Notes: a model not told the origin generated them from the letters alone. A stretch of DNA of 46,235 nt from Lentisphaerota bacterium (GCA_018676675.1 JABHEG010000104.1:1-46235); one strand, 5' to 3'. Positions 1 to 9,462 are shown, counted from the first letter of the stretch. Numbers and translations: made by a program.

Positions 1-2
1 AA

Positions 3-89
3 AAGAGCGAAAAGCTGGAAAAAGCAGAGATCGCACGCAACTATAGTGCGCCAGACGAGCGTGGTATCGACAAGGAGAAGTTCCTATGA
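3..89 (+). CDS. C-terminal end of an unidentified upstream gene (5' partial)
   Basis: Reading from base 3 gives 28 sense codons and a TGA stop at 87-89. The residues are charged and protein-like, ending DERGIDKEKFL. The stop overlaps the ATG of the next gene in an ATGA arrangement, which suggests translational coupling in one operon. The other two forward frames over this stretch are an Arg-rich frame and a frame closed by TAG at 44-46. The fragment is too short to assign a family; it does not resemble the missing N-terminus of the downstream sialidase. Confidence 0.55.
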   Translation, partial: KSEKLEKAEIARNYSAPDERGIDKEKFL

Positions 90-1804
90 CCACGCGGCAA
101 GCAGGTTACGGAATCCAACCGAATTCTGCGCTCGAAGATCCCGAGTGGCAGTACGACGGCATCGGCGACCCGGCCGTGCTCGTCGATCGCGTGGCCAACA
201 CGATCTGGGTTGCCGCTACCTGGTCTCACGGGAATCGGTCCTGGAACGGTTCACAGCCCGGCCTGGCCCCCGAGGAAACGGGACAGTTGATGCTCGTCAG
301 TTCCAAGGACGACGGTAGGACATGGTCAGAGCCCATCAACATCACGAGCCAGATCAAAGACCCAGCGTGGTGCTTCCTGCTGCAAGGTCCCGGCCGGGGC
401 ATAACAATGGGCAACGGCACGATGGTCTTCCCCGCCCAGTACCAGGACCCGCCGGACAGGAAACGCCTCCCGCACTCGACCATCATCTATTCCCGTGACC
501 ACGGCAAGACCTGGGAAATCGGCACAGGGGCGTTTGATGACACGACCGAATCAGCCGTGGCCGAGTTGCCGGACGGTTCACTGATGCTCTCCTGCCGCTA
601 CAACCGCCAAAACCGACGTGTCGTCGCCATCACGCACGATCTGGGAAAGACCTGGACAGAGCACCCGACCAGCCGCCTGAGCGTGCCGGAGCCAGGGGCG
701 TGCCAGGCGAGCCTGCTCAGCGTCAATCGCGAACTCCGCAAGGACGTCGGATGCTGGCTGCTGATGTCGAACCCCAACGTTGGTGACCGGCCGCGGCGGA
801 GCATGACAATCAAAGCGTCCTACGACGACGGTATGACCTGGCCACAGTCACAGCAGGTGCTGCTCGACGAAGGCGCCAGTGCGGGGTATTCCGCCCTTAG
901 CATGATCGACGACAAGACCGTGGGTATCCTCTACGAAGGCAGCCTGTCCCATCTGACCTTTCAACGCGTGCCGCTGGCCGATCTGCTCGGAGCCGGCAAG
1001 CCGAAGCCTGGCGGGACGTCCGACAAGCTGCCGGTCTTCATCCTCACAGGCCAGTCGAACTCATTGGGGACGACGGCTGATCCCAAAGAGAAAGACATCT
1101 CTCCCGGCTCCCATGCAGCAGACGCGGAACGGCGCTTCTTCTGGTCAAACCGGTCAACCCGCGCCGGCGATGGCCCGGCCGCCCTTTACGGTTCGAGCGA
1201 GGGCGAGATTGTGCCACTAAAAGTGCAACAGGGCGAGGGGAAGCATCCGTACTTCTGGGGGCCCGAATTCGGCTTCAGTCGCGCCCTGCACGACTCCGAT
1301 CTCCGCAATTTCCTGGTCGTGAAAGCCAGTCGCGGCGGAGGCGGCAACAGCTTCTGGCTGAAGGGCACCGGGAACGACCAGATGTACACGCACATCGTGA
1401 AGACTGTCAAGGAAGCCATCGCGGCACTACCGGAAGGTGTCGACTACGAGATCGCCGCCCTGCTCTACCTTCAGGGAGAGAGCGACAGTCCCGCCGAAGC
1501 GAGGGTGGCGGGGGAGCGGCTCGGCGCCCTGATCACGAACCTACGCACAGACCTGCCGCACGCCAACCGGATGTGTGCCGTCATCGCAGGCATTGGTGCG
1601 GCCGGCGCCAATGACCACACCGTTCGCGAACAGCAGCGCACACTGGCCGCCAACGACCCGTCGATCAGCTACTTCGACAACACCGACCTGCAGGCAGGGC
1701 TGTACGACAGACTGCATTTCAACAAGCCGGCCAAGCTCATCATCGGCCGCCGGTTCGCCCACGCATATCTGCGGTTAGCACATCCAGAAAGCGCTCTTCC
1801 GTAA
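86..1804 (+). CDS. N-terminally truncated exo-alpha-sialidase (GH33-like propeller) fused to a SASA/sialate O-acetylesterase-like domain
   Basis: Residues about 18-300 match the later part of a bacterial sialidase propeller. Four Asp boxes lie at 73-80 (SKDDGRTW), 136-143, 183-190 and 245-252. Arg candidates of the carboxylate-binding triad are at 171/174 and 235-238, a Glu at 155, and the nucleophile Tyr in GYS at 267-269. Residues about 314-572 are an SGNH/SASA esterase with GQSN (Ser324), QGESD at 463-467 and DRLHF (Asp541, His544). The family's N-terminal segment with the FRIP motif, first triad Arg and acid/base Asp is absent: homology starts abruptly at EDPEWQYDGIGDP after 16 unrelated residues. 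AGGAG near 72-76 supports the ATG at 86. There is no signal peptide, as expected if the 5' end was lost. The sialidase half is probably inactive; the esterase half looks intact. Confidence 0.85.
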   Translation: MTTRQAGYGIQPNSALEDPEWQYDGIGDPAVLVDRVANTIWVAATWSHGNRSWNGSQPGLAPEETGQLMLVSSKDDGRTWSEPINITSQIKDPAWCFLLQGPGRGITMGNGTMVFPAQYQDPPDRKRLPHSTIIYSRDHGKTWEIGTGAFDDTTESAVAELPDGSLMLSCRYNRQNRRVVAITHDLGKTWTEHPTSRLSVPEPGACQASLLSVNRELRKDVGCWLLMSNPNVGDRPRRSMTIKASYDDGMTWPQSQQVLLDEGASAGYSALSMIDDKTVGILYEGSLSHLTFQRVPLADLLGAGKPKPGGTSDKLPVFILTGQSNSLGTTADPKEKDISPGSHAADAERRFFWSNRSTRAGDGPAALYGSSEGEIVPLKVQQGEGKHPYFWGPEFGFSRALHDSDLRNFLVVKASRGGGGNSFWLKGTGNDQMYTHIVKTVKEAIAALPEGVDYEIAALLYLQGESDSPAEARVAGERLGALITNLRTDLPHANRMCAVIAGIGAAGANDHTVREQQRTLAANDPSISYFDNTDLQAGLYDRLHFNKPAKLIIGRRFAHAYLRLAHPESALP

Positions 1805-1860
1805 CCCCAGCAGCAGAACCATCCCTACCTGACGCCCAGGGCGTCAAAGGAGCGACCGGC

Positions 1861-3078
1861 ATGAGAAACGACCATCCGTTGAGAGCCACGCCCAGCGTAC
1901 CGGCGGTTTGTCTCCTGATTGCGGGGTGCCTGGCACACGCTCAGCCTGTGCCGGCGCGCCCCGGAATCCCTCCTGACACGTTCCCCATTGTGGCGTTCAG
2001 TGCAGGGAATCCGAACGACAGCAACTTCGCCGAGGTCAAACGGGTTGGGTTCGATACCGTCCATCGATACCGTCTCGCATCTCGCGCGCCCGCCGATGTG
2101 AAGGCATACCTGGACATGGCGGACAAACACGGGCTCAAGGTGATGATGGACGTCAGCGCGTTCGTCGATCCGCGCCACAGCCCGGCCAAAGACATGGCTC
2201 CGGACGAGCGTCTGGAGGCCTTGCGTACCGCCATACGAACGTGGAAGAGTCATCCCGCGCTTGGCTTCTGGTACGTCTATGATGAACCCGCGCCCAAGGT
2301 GATGTCCCCCGCCAGTCTCAAACAGATCCACGACACCGTCAAAGCAGAGACACCCGATATCCCGACCGCAATCGCTCAACACTGGGGCGAGAAGTGGTGG
2401 GAGTACATGCCCTGCGTGGACATCGTCATGCCTGACTTCTACCCCATTCGTGACCAAGCGTTCCCTGAGGTCAGCCGTCTGCCCCAGATGGCCGAGTTCT
2501 TCGGCAAAGTGGGGCGTGTCTCGAAGCGCACGGTCCCCATCGTTCAGTGTTTCGGTTTCCCGCGTCTGCCGAACTCGACGGAGGTGCGCTATATGCTATT
2601 CAGTTCACTGACTCAAGGCATCGAAGGCATGGCCTTCTGGTCCTATTGGTACGCCCGGTTCAAACCGTTCCAGATCAGGAACAAGGACGGGGGCAGCAAA
2701 GCCGGCGAATTCGATCCCGCATACATGCGTACGGTCTACAGCCCAGTCCTCCTCGAACTCAAAGCGTTCGTGGCCTCGATTATGCCCGCGGACAAGGTGG
2801 CCTATGCAAAAGGCGCCAAAGACTGGGAGATCTCGGACACGGGTCTCCTGCACGGCCTTTGGAGGCGCGACGGCGCGACCTACGTCGTGGCCGTGAATAA
2901 CCAGGCTGAAGAGCGGGACATCAACGCTCCCTTCGACTGCGGCCTCGGCAACTGCGTGCTGGAGCCGTTGGGGGCGACACGCAGGACCGATGCCCGGATC
3001 CGCGATGCTCGTCTCGTGATCAGCGCTACAACGCCCTGGGAGGTGTTCGTGTGGCGCTGCACACCAGTGCCGAAGTAG
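1861..3078 (+). CDS. Predicted lipoprotein with glycoside-hydrolase-like TIM barrel
   Basis: This 405-aa protein starts with a hydrophobic leader ending in a lipobox (LLIAGC, Cys23), so it is probably exported and lipid-anchored. The body reads as a (beta/alpha)8 barrel: VAFSAGNPND, then a strand with GLKVMMDVSAF, then FWYVYDEP around 136-143, where Asp141/Glu142 are candidate catalytic acids as in GH5/GH42-type clan A barrels. IVMPDFYPI and GMAFWSYW follow as later strands. A short C-terminal beta-sandwich-like tail (about 340-405) ends the protein. AAGGAG lies about 9 bases before the ATG. It follows the sialidase-SASA gene by 56 bp on the same strand, so co-transcription is likely. I do not recognise a named family and the substrate is unknown. 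Confidence 0.7.
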   Translation: MRNDHPLRATPSVPAVCLLIAGCLAHAQPVPARPGIPPDTFPIVAFSAGNPNDSNFAEVKRVGFDTVHRYRLASRAPADVKAYLDMADKHGLKVMMDVSAFVDPRHSPAKDMAPDERLEALRTAIRTWKSHPALGFWYVYDEPAPKVMSPASLKQIHDTVKAETPDIPTAIAQHWGEKWWEYMPCVDIVMPDFYPIRDQAFPEVSRLPQMAEFFGKVGRVSKRTVPIVQCFGFPRLPNSTEVRYMLFSSLTQGIEGMAFWSYWYARFKPFQIRNKDGGSKAGEFDPAYMRTVYSPVLLELKAFVASIMPADKVAYAKGAKDWEISDTGLLHGLWRRDGATYVVAVNNQAEERDINAPFDCGLGNCVLEPLGATRRTDARIRDARLVISATTPWEVFVWRCTPVPK

Positions 3079-3090
3079 CCTGCATAGAGC

Positions 3091-4212
3091 TCACGCATCA
3101 ATCCAGATCTGCGGCCCCGGGCAGTTGTCAAAGTGCCAGGCATAACGACCTAGCGGATGTTTGGGCAACGCCTTGCCTATCAGTGCCAGGCTCAAGAGCC
3201 TGAACCATGTGGGAAAGAGGCCGCTCCTTTCAACTGCGTTCGAGAGCCCACTGTGCCCGTACGAGTAGGCACGCTCACGGATAAACGCGAAACCACCGTC
3301 CGCCACTCGGTTGCTCAAGACCCACTTTGCAGCCCGCACGAGGGCCCGCTCGACCTCGTCACGTCGGTATGGTGTTTGCGCTGCGAGCTGCGCCAGCGGA
3401 TGAATCGAGTCGATGTCCTCGCAGGCGCTGCTCTCGTGAGGTGATTGCGGATTGTGCACGCCCCACCCGAAGCCGCCGCGCGGGTTCTGAGTCCTGAGTA
3501 GCGTGTCAAGAGTGCGCTCCGGTTCGCGAAGCGGGTATCGGTCGTAGAAGAACAGAATCCACCAGTGATAGGCGCCCTGAACCGCGTGGGAGAGCCAGAT
3601 CGGGTCGTCAGGATCGCCGTTCCCCCATAACCCCGTGGCGGGATTGAACCGGTGCTCGGCCAGCCAGTCGAGCAGAAATGACACGGCTCGTCCTGCGGCA
3701 CTGTCATTGTGGTAGTCGCGGGAGTATTGGAGGAGACGCCCGATGTTGCATACCTCATTCCCGGTGTAGGCGACTCTGGCGCCCCAGTCCCGATTGACCA
3801 GCCACTGCTCCAGGAATTGGCGGCCGCGGTACGGAGCGAGGAATGCGAACGGGCGGGGGGCAACCGCCCCCAGAGCACCAAGCGCCCCCAGGACGTGCCC
3901 TGTCAGGTGTGTGCGACCGCACCAGAGCGGATCGTCTGCGTACCATCCCTCGCCATAGATGACCGGGTCACGGTACAAGCCGTCGTCATCCTGATACCCG
4001 TTGATCGTGGCCGCCCAAGCCTGCCGTTCGGAGTCGGGGAGCGCTGCCAGGGCACCGAACAAGGACATGATCCGAGCGACGTAGGTGGACGAGTAGAGGG
4101 TTGGCTGAGCGCAGTCTTCCGAATAGCGATACAGCCCGGGCTGATCGGGCAACCTGAGTCGCTGGACGTATGCCAGCATGTCAGTGCGGAGTGTCTCGAC
4201 AGTGATGTCCAT
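3091..4212 (-). CDS. Predicted alpha/alpha-toroid protein (terpenoid-cyclase/glycan-enzyme-like fold), cytoplasmic
   Basis: The 373-aa product has no signal peptide and is rich in Trp, Tyr and helical segments separated by Gly/Asn/Asp turns, for example DDGLYRDP, TGLWGNGDP, RGGFGWGVHNP and VADGGFAF. This helix-turn periodicity with DGGF/GGFGW turns is typical of (alpha/alpha)6 toroids such as the prenyltransferase/squalene-oxidase repeat group and several glycan-active enzymes. No DxDD cyclase motif is visible, so a carbohydrate-related role fits the neighbourhood better than terpene chemistry; that is inference. GAGG lies about 8 bases before the ATG. It converges on the TIM-barrel gene with only 12 bases between the two stops. 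Confidence 0.65.
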   Translation of the reverse strand: MDITVETLRTDMLAYVQRLRLPDQPGLYRYSEDCAQPTLYSSTYVARIMSLFGALAALPDSERQAWAATINGYQDDDGLYRDPVIYGEGWYADDPLWCGRTHLTGHVLGALGALGAVAPRPFAFLAPYRGRQFLEQWLVNRDWGARVAYTGNEVCNIGRLLQYSRDYHNDSAAGRAVSFLLDWLAEHRFNPATGLWGNGDPDDPIWLSHAVQGAYHWWILFFYDRYPLREPERTLDTLLRTQNPRGGFGWGVHNPQSPHESSACEDIDSIHPLAQLAAQTPYRRDEVERALVRAAKWVLSNRVADGGFAFIRERAYSYGHSGLSNAVERSGLFPTWFRLLSLALIGKALPKHPLGRYAWHFDNCPGPQIWIDA

Positions 4213-4368
4213 TGCTTTGCCTCACTGGTGCGGTTGCAGCAGGAACGATACTGGTCCCTGGTCTCCTGGCAAGCCACCGGAATCGTCTGTGGTCACTCAC
4301 GATGGCCTGATGACACGTCCGGGACGCGAGTAACGCCGGAAACCCATCTGTGATTCCGGTTCCGGATG

Positions 4369-4707
4369 TACGCCGCACGGCCCTCCAGGCGGCATCTTCT
4401 CTGGGCGATCGGAGGGCCGCTCGCCGTACAAAACAGTTGGGCGGCATCTTCTGCTTCTAGTACGCCGCACGGCCCTCCGGGCGGCATCTTCTCTGGGCGA
4501 TCGGAGGGCCGCTCGCCGTACAAAACAGTTGGGCGGCATCTTCTGCTTCTAGTACGCCGCACGGCCCTCCGGGCGGCATCTCCTCTGGGCGGTCGGAGGG
4601 CCGCCCGCCGTACAAAACAGTCGGGCGGCATCTCCTGCTTCTAGTACGCCGCACGGCCCTCCGGGCGGCATGCGGCGGATGGCGGTCGGAGGACCGCCCG
4701 CCGTACT
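4369..4707. repeat. Tandem array of a 92-bp unit with inverted arms (3 full copies plus a variant part copy)
   Basis: Units begin with TACGCCGCACGGCCCTCC at 4369, 4461, 4553 and 4645, giving an exact 92-bp period. Each unit holds that arm and a near-inverse arm (GGAGGGCCGCTCGCCGTA; 15 of 18 positions pair) around a GC-rich core, then a linker ending in CTTCTAG. Copies 1-2 are almost identical, copy 3 differs at scattered sites, and copy 4 keeps only the inverted-arm part. The rest of the gap (4213-4368 and 4708-4939) shows no gene I can support. The array lies between divergently oriented genes, so it occupies their shared upstream region. Confidence 0.9.
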
Positions 4708-4939
4708 GCCCGGAACTCCGAAGTCACACCATCCGACATGCCTGGCGGGTCTTCGCCCGAGGTAGCGCTCGTCTACGGCTGCCCCCAACTCGAGCACGAT
4801 TCCGCGAGAAACTGGCGGACGGTCGAGTCTTCGTGTACCGTCAGCTTCAGGTCAGACGCCAATCGCCGACGTCGCCGGCTTTGCCGCCTCAAGACGGAGG
4901 AAGGCTGCCACAGGCGCACAAGGAAAGGACCGATTCGCC

Positions 4940-7111
4940 ATGGTCGCTCGCGGACTGCAACCTGCGTTTGCCGTCGCCCTGACGATCGGCACCGCCTCCA
5001 TGATTCAAGGAGCAGAGGACATGCTTGACATCGGTTCTCGCTTGGAGTTATTCGTCGACGGTTACTTGGTCGACCAGATGCACGGCGTCGTGCAGAAGCT
5101 GCACAGCCCTGACCGGCAGGACATATCGCTGAGTTTTGATAGGCCTTGGGAGGGCTCGGTCAGCCACGCTGTCCACGTCTTCAAAGACGACGCTGTCTTC
5201 CGCATGTATTACCGCGGCTGCGGGGCTGAGGTGACCTGGGCCGAGCGTGTCCAGTGCTACGCTGAGAGCACCGATGGTGTGCACTGGGAACGACCTGTCC
5301 TCGGGTTGTATGAGTTCCGCGGCTCGCGCGAAAACAACATCCTGTTCGGCACGGAATTGGCCGACACCAATCTCGCTCCGTTCAAGGACCCGAATCCAGA
5401 CGTCCGGGACACTGAGCGCTACAAAGCCATCGCGGCGTTCACCGCGGAGCATGCAGGCAGCGACGAGAAACGGGCCGCCGTGGCCGGGCTTGTGTCCGCC
5501 GACGGCATTCGGTGGCAACTCATCCAACGCGATCCCATCTTCATTGCCCCGCCCAAGGACAGAATGTTCGATGCACACCAGATCTGCTTCTGGGACTCGA
5601 ACCTGGAGCGATACGTTGCCTACTGTCGCGGCTGGAACCCACACCGAGTCATCCGGCGCACGACATCCGCGGACTTCCGTAAGTGGTCGGAATTCGAGTA
5701 TCTCGACTATGGCGATGCTCCGCCTGAACACTTCTACAGCTGCATGGTCAGCCAGTACCCCAGGGCGCCCCACATCTACATCGGTCTTGAGAAACGCTTC
5801 CTGCCCAGCCGCAAGGCCGTCAGTGAGCATCACCTTGCGGGTGTTTCGGATGCCATCTTCATGAGCAGTCGCGACGGGATACACTTCGATCGACGCTTTA
5901 TGGAAAGCTGGATTCGGCCCGGCTTGGATCGCTGCAACTGGACCGACCGCAACTTCCACGTCGCCTGGGATGTCATCCAAACCAGCCCCGTTGAGATGTC
6001 GATCTACTGGGTCGAGAACTACCGGCACCCCGGCTGTCGAGCCCAGCGCGGAACGCTGCGACCGGACGGCTTCGTCTCTATGCACGCAGGATGCCCGGGC
6101 GGCGAGGTCGTCACAAAACCACTGCGGTTTGCGGGGCGCGGACTGGTAATCAACTATGCCACGTCAGCTGCCGGCAGCGTGCGAGTCGAGATCCAGGATC
6201 AGAACGGAGCAGCCATTGAAGGGTTCGCCCTGAGTGATTGCCCCGAGATCTACGGAGACCATCTCGAGCGGGTGGTTACCTGGAAAAATGGAGGCGATCT
6301 CGGCCCCCTCGCCGGCCGGTCCGTTCGGCTTCGTTTTGCCCTGAAGGATGCGGACCTCTATTCGCTGCGCTTCCAGCCGGAGAAGCCGCCAATCACCGGC
6401 CCTGCCGTTCTCGCGGCTGATCCGGCGCTGGACTTCTCTGAAGGACGCATGACTGTCGAGGCGTTCATCTACACGTTCCCTCCGCCCCGCAAGAAAGCCT
6501 GGACGCGCATCATGAGCAGGTACGACCATTCCCCAGACGGCGCGCAACGGGGCTGGGAGTGGGCCGTGCTCCCCGATGGCAGGTTCCGTTTCCGCCTCAA
6601 CCAGCCGGCCCCCGGCACGAATGGAGCACAGGGCGACCAGAACGTCGACTCCCAGGAACCGCTCGCGGAGAGCACGTGGATCCACATCGCGACCGTCTTC
6701 GATCGGCCGAATCGTCGACTCAGGTTATACCTGGACGGTGTGTTGGCAGGTGAGCGCAAAATCCCGGACCTGCCCCTGCGGCCAACGCCTGATCAGGACC
6801 TGTATCTGGGACGTTACGGCGGCGCCGACATGCATCCGTTCTACGGCAAACTCGACGAATTACGCTTCAGCGCCACTGCCCGTGAGTTCGACGGTCCACC
6901 CGACAAGCCCTACAGCGGCGACGATCCCGAAACGGTCGCTCTGTACCACTTCGATGAACGAGACGACGACGCCACAACGCCGAATGCCGTCCAGGGAAGC
7001 CCGCTCCAGTCTCGCCTGCGTGTCCCTGACGACCGCCCCCTCAGCGAATCCCGGCCCGGTTTCGGCCGCGCCTTGACCATCCCACGCCCCGAGAACAACA
7101 CGCGTCCGTAG
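4940..7111 (+). CDS. Secreted five-bladed-propeller (GH32/GH43-like) protein with C-terminal LamG-type domain
   Basis: The 723-aa protein begins with a weak leader (VARGLQPAFAVALTIGTASMIQGAE). Residues about 30-400 form a propeller with ELFVDGYLVDQ (36-46), then repeated blade strands such as AVFRMYYRG, YAESTDGVHWERP, GLVSADGIRWQL and MSSRDGIHFDRR. The repeated S(x)DG(x)xW/F elements are Asp-box-like. This N-terminal form is common in uncharacterised glycosidase-like proteins of polymer degraders. Residues about 400-480 look like a small beta-sandwich, and 490-700 a concanavalin/LamG fold (MTVEAFIYT, WIHIATVFD, LRLYLDGVLAG, LYLGRYGG, GKLDELRFS, VALYHFDE). AAGGA lies upstream of the ATG. It probably binds or cleaves an extracellular glycan; catalytic residues cannot be fixed by eye. 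Confidence 0.75.
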   Translation: MVARGLQPAFAVALTIGTASMIQGAEDMLDIGSRLELFVDGYLVDQMHGVVQKLHSPDRQDISLSFDRPWEGSVSHAVHVFKDDAVFRMYYRGCGAEVTWAERVQCYAESTDGVHWERPVLGLYEFRGSRENNILFGTELADTNLAPFKDPNPDVRDTERYKAIAAFTAEHAGSDEKRAAVAGLVSADGIRWQLIQRDPIFIAPPKDRMFDAHQICFWDSNLERYVAYCRGWNPHRVIRRTTSADFRKWSEFEYLDYGDAPPEHFYSCMVSQYPRAPHIYIGLEKRFLPSRKAVSEHHLAGVSDAIFMSSRDGIHFDRRFMESWIRPGLDRCNWTDRNFHVAWDVIQTSPVEMSIYWVENYRHPGCRAQRGTLRPDGFVSMHAGCPGGEVVTKPLRFAGRGLVINYATSAAGSVRVEIQDQNGAAIEGFALSDCPEIYGDHLERVVTWKNGGDLGPLAGRSVRLRFALKDADLYSLRFQPEKPPITGPAVLAADPALDFSEGRMTVEAFIYTFPPPRKKAWTRIMSRYDHSPDGAQRGWEWAVLPDGRFRFRLNQPAPGTNGAQGDQNVDSQEPLAESTWIHIATVFDRPNRRLRLYLDGVLAGERKIPDLPLRPTPDQDLYLGRYGGADMHPFYGKLDELRFSATAREFDGPPDKPYSGDDPETVALYHFDERDDDATTPNAVQGSPLQSRLRVPDDRPLSESRPGFGRALTIPRPENNTRP

Positions 7112-7195
7112 CGGCCTCCACCTCGACGGCGCTCGTACACACGAGAACGTCGGAGGCCACTGATGCGACAAGCGGGCTGAAAGGAACGCAGGTTG

Positions 7196-9412
7196 ATGAA
7201 GCCCCTCGGTTCGATCGTGAGGCGCCCAGCCATCGTGCTTGCTCTTTTCGCAATCGGCATGGCCTCTCGTGCTGGAGTACCCGGACCGAGACGGAAGTCC
7301 GTGGGCATCCGGGAGGCGGGGGTGGAAATGTCCAACGGCGTGCCACGCCTGACGATCAATGAGCAGCCGACGTTACCGTTCGCGTTCTTCTACAACTCAG
7401 ACATCCGGGACTGGCGTGAGTCTGGTCATCTCCAAGCGCAAGTGGACCTGGCACGTCGCACAGGAGTACACATCTACTCGATGTCATTCCGCACGCCGCG
7501 CACACAGCCGGCTGGCATCGAGACGAATTGGGCGTGGTGCGACCAGTATATTGACGCGTTCATTGAGCTTGATCCGAAGGCGGTTTTTCTGCTGCGTATC
7601 TACGCGGGCCCGAACTGGTCCTGGAATGTGTGGAAGGACATCAAGCCGGACCATCTGGTCCTCTACGCCGACGGGTCGCGGGGACGAGTCTCCATCGCCT
7701 CGCCCTACTTCCACAAGCCAACCGACGAGGACCTGGCCCGGATCGTCCGACACTACGAGGCAAGCCCCTACGGCGAACGGATCCTGGCCTACGAGGTGGG
7801 CGGCCCTAACATCGAGATGTTCCACGACCTCTACCGCGTGAAGGGCCCGGACTACAGCCCGATGAACCAAGCGTGTTTCCGCAAGTGGTTGGCGGACAAG
7901 TATGACTCCGACCAGGCTCTGCGTACGGCCTGGGGCGACCCGGAGGAGACGTTGGCCGCCGCGACGATCCCAGAGTCCGAGCCAGGTAGGTTCCCGATGC
8001 ACGGGGGGAACGATCCAGTGCGCGTATTCTACCACATCCCCGAGGAACAAGACTGGATTGACTTCTCTGCCTATTCTCAGGAAATCGTGGCCGATCGCCT
8101 CATCGATTGGGCCCGCATCGTGAAGCGTGAAACCCAGAGACGCAAGCTCACGCTGTTCTTCTACGGCTACACGTTTGAGCTGCCCGGCAGCTTCAGCGGG
8201 CACTACGCACTCCAGCGCGTGCTCGACTGCGAGGACGTCGACCTGCTCGGCAGTCCATACTCGTATGTCGACCGCGATGTCGGCGGGGCTGGCTCGTTCA
8301 TGTGCCCGATTGACAGTGTAGTCGCGCATGGCAAACTCTGGTTCAATGAGGATGACACGCGCACGTTCGCCTTAAGCGAACGCACGAATAAGACCGGTCT
8401 ATCGTTCCATAGCACGGGCGGCAAGACCCCGGATGAAACCCTCGGCATCCTGAGCCGGAACTGCGCCGCGCTTCTCGCTCACCGCGCCGGAACCTGGTGG
8501 ATGGACCTGATCTCGGGCGGGGCCTTTGATGAACCAGCCCTGTGGAGCATGCTGCACAGACGTCTGCCACTCTACCAGGCGCTCTACCGTGAACCAACCC
8601 CTTACCGACCTGATGTGGCAGTGCTGGTAGACGAGGAATCGAAGCTGTATGTGCACGACGACTGGGATGTAAACAGCTGGACACTCTACCGAATGCGCTC
8701 GTCAGCCCAGCAATCCGGGACAGCGGTTGGTTTCTATACCTTGGACGACCTTTGTGCGGACGTCGTTCCGGCCTGCAAGGTCTACGTTTTCGCGAACGCA
8801 TTCCACCTGAGCGATGCGGACATCGCGGCCATTCACAGACGTCTGTCGCGTGGACAGGCGACCGCGATCTGGGCCTATGCTCCCGGCTATCTTGGTCCGT
8901 CCGGCCCGAGTGTGAGACGAATGAGGCGGGTCTTGGGCATGGATGTAGCTCTGCAGGACGGCGTACAAGGAAGCACGGGTGTTGGCCCACTGGCGGGGTT
9001 GGCATGGGCGACGTCAGCGCGCGTCTCGCCGCGCTTCGTGGTGACCGATGCTGCAGCAGAGACGCTTGGACGCTACCGGTCGGACGGCAGCATTTCCTCG
9101 GCGAGAGTGGGGCGGAGCGTATTCCTGGCTGACATGGGCGTGACGCCGGCTGTCCTGCGTTGTCTTTTCGAGGAAGCGGGTGCGCACATCTGGACTCGGG
9201 GCAACGAAGTCATCCACACCGACGGTCGGTTCCTCGCCGTTCACACGGGACACACCGGCAAGGTGGTGGTGGAGGTCCCCCCAAGCCTTCGAGCTGATCC
9301 CATCGATGCGCTCAAAGTCCAACGCAACGGGAAGTCAGAGCTCACAATCACGGCCTCACGCGGCGACACAGCCTGGTTTTCCCTGCACCCGGTACGTGTA
9401 GCACGCCGGTAG
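7196..9412 (+). CDS. Secreted GH42-like beta-galactosidase-family protein
   Basis: The ATG at 7196 is chosen over the in-frame TTG at 7193; AAGGA at 7181-7185 could serve either. The 738-aa product has a signal peptide (PAIVLALFAIGMASRAG). Residues about 50-460 form a clan-A TIM barrel: LPFAFFYNSD, GVHIYSMSFRT, AVFLLRIYAGPN, then AYEVGGPN near 198, where families with activity have the acid/base Glu, and WFNEDDTR with Glu385 as the likely nucleophile. Residues about 475-650 (PDVAVLVDEES onward) resemble the GH42 trimerisation/amidotransferase-like domain, and a short C-terminal beta domain follows. It lies 84 bp after the propeller-LamG gene on the same strand. The acid/base site reads VGGPN rather than the usual N-E, so activity is uncertain. 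Confidence 0.75.
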   Translation: MKPLGSIVRRPAIVLALFAIGMASRAGVPGPRRKSVGIREAGVEMSNGVPRLTINEQPTLPFAFFYNSDIRDWRESGHLQAQVDLARRTGVHIYSMSFRTPRTQPAGIETNWAWCDQYIDAFIELDPKAVFLLRIYAGPNWSWNVWKDIKPDHLVLYADGSRGRVSIASPYFHKPTDEDLARIVRHYEASPYGERILAYEVGGPNIEMFHDLYRVKGPDYSPMNQACFRKWLADKYDSDQALRTAWGDPEETLAAATIPESEPGRFPMHGGNDPVRVFYHIPEEQDWIDFSAYSQEIVADRLIDWARIVKRETQRRKLTLFFYGYTFELPGSFSGHYALQRVLDCEDVDLLGSPYSYVDRDVGGAGSFMCPIDSVVAHGKLWFNEDDTRTFALSERTNKTGLSFHSTGGKTPDETLGILSRNCAALLAHRAGTWWMDLISGGAFDEPALWSMLHRRLPLYQALYREPTPYRPDVAVLVDEESKLYVHDDWDVNSWTLYRMRSSAQQSGTAVGFYTLDDLCADVVPACKVYVFANAFHLSDADIAAIHRRLSRGQATAIWAYAPGYLGPSGPSVRRMRRVLGMDVALQDGVQGSTGVGPLAGLAWATSARVSPRFVVTDAAAETLGRYRSDGSISSARVGRSVFLADMGVTPAVLRCLFEEAGAHIWTRGNEVIHTDGRFLAVHTGHTGKVVVEVPPSLRADPIDALKVQRNGKSELTITASRGDTAWFSLHPVRVARR

Positions 9413-9462
9413 AGGGAAATCTCCGCTGCAGGACGTGTCGACTGGGCGGGGGAATTCCGCTG

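Noticed and set aside
3079..3090. Bidirectional terminator between convergent genes
   Set aside because: Only 12 bases separate the stops and no stem with a T-run is visible.
4293..4654. Several overlapping minus-strand open frames with repeated Arg/Pro/Cys-rich text
   Set aside because: They are translations of the 92-bp tandem repeat and repeat in phase with it; no start signals and no protein-like composition.
4369..4707. CRISPR array
   Set aside because: Units are 92 bp, contiguous and have no unique spacers; there are no cas genes nearby.
5048..6085. 345-codon minus-strand open frame
   Set aside because: Antisense to the propeller-LamG gene and without a recognisable motif.
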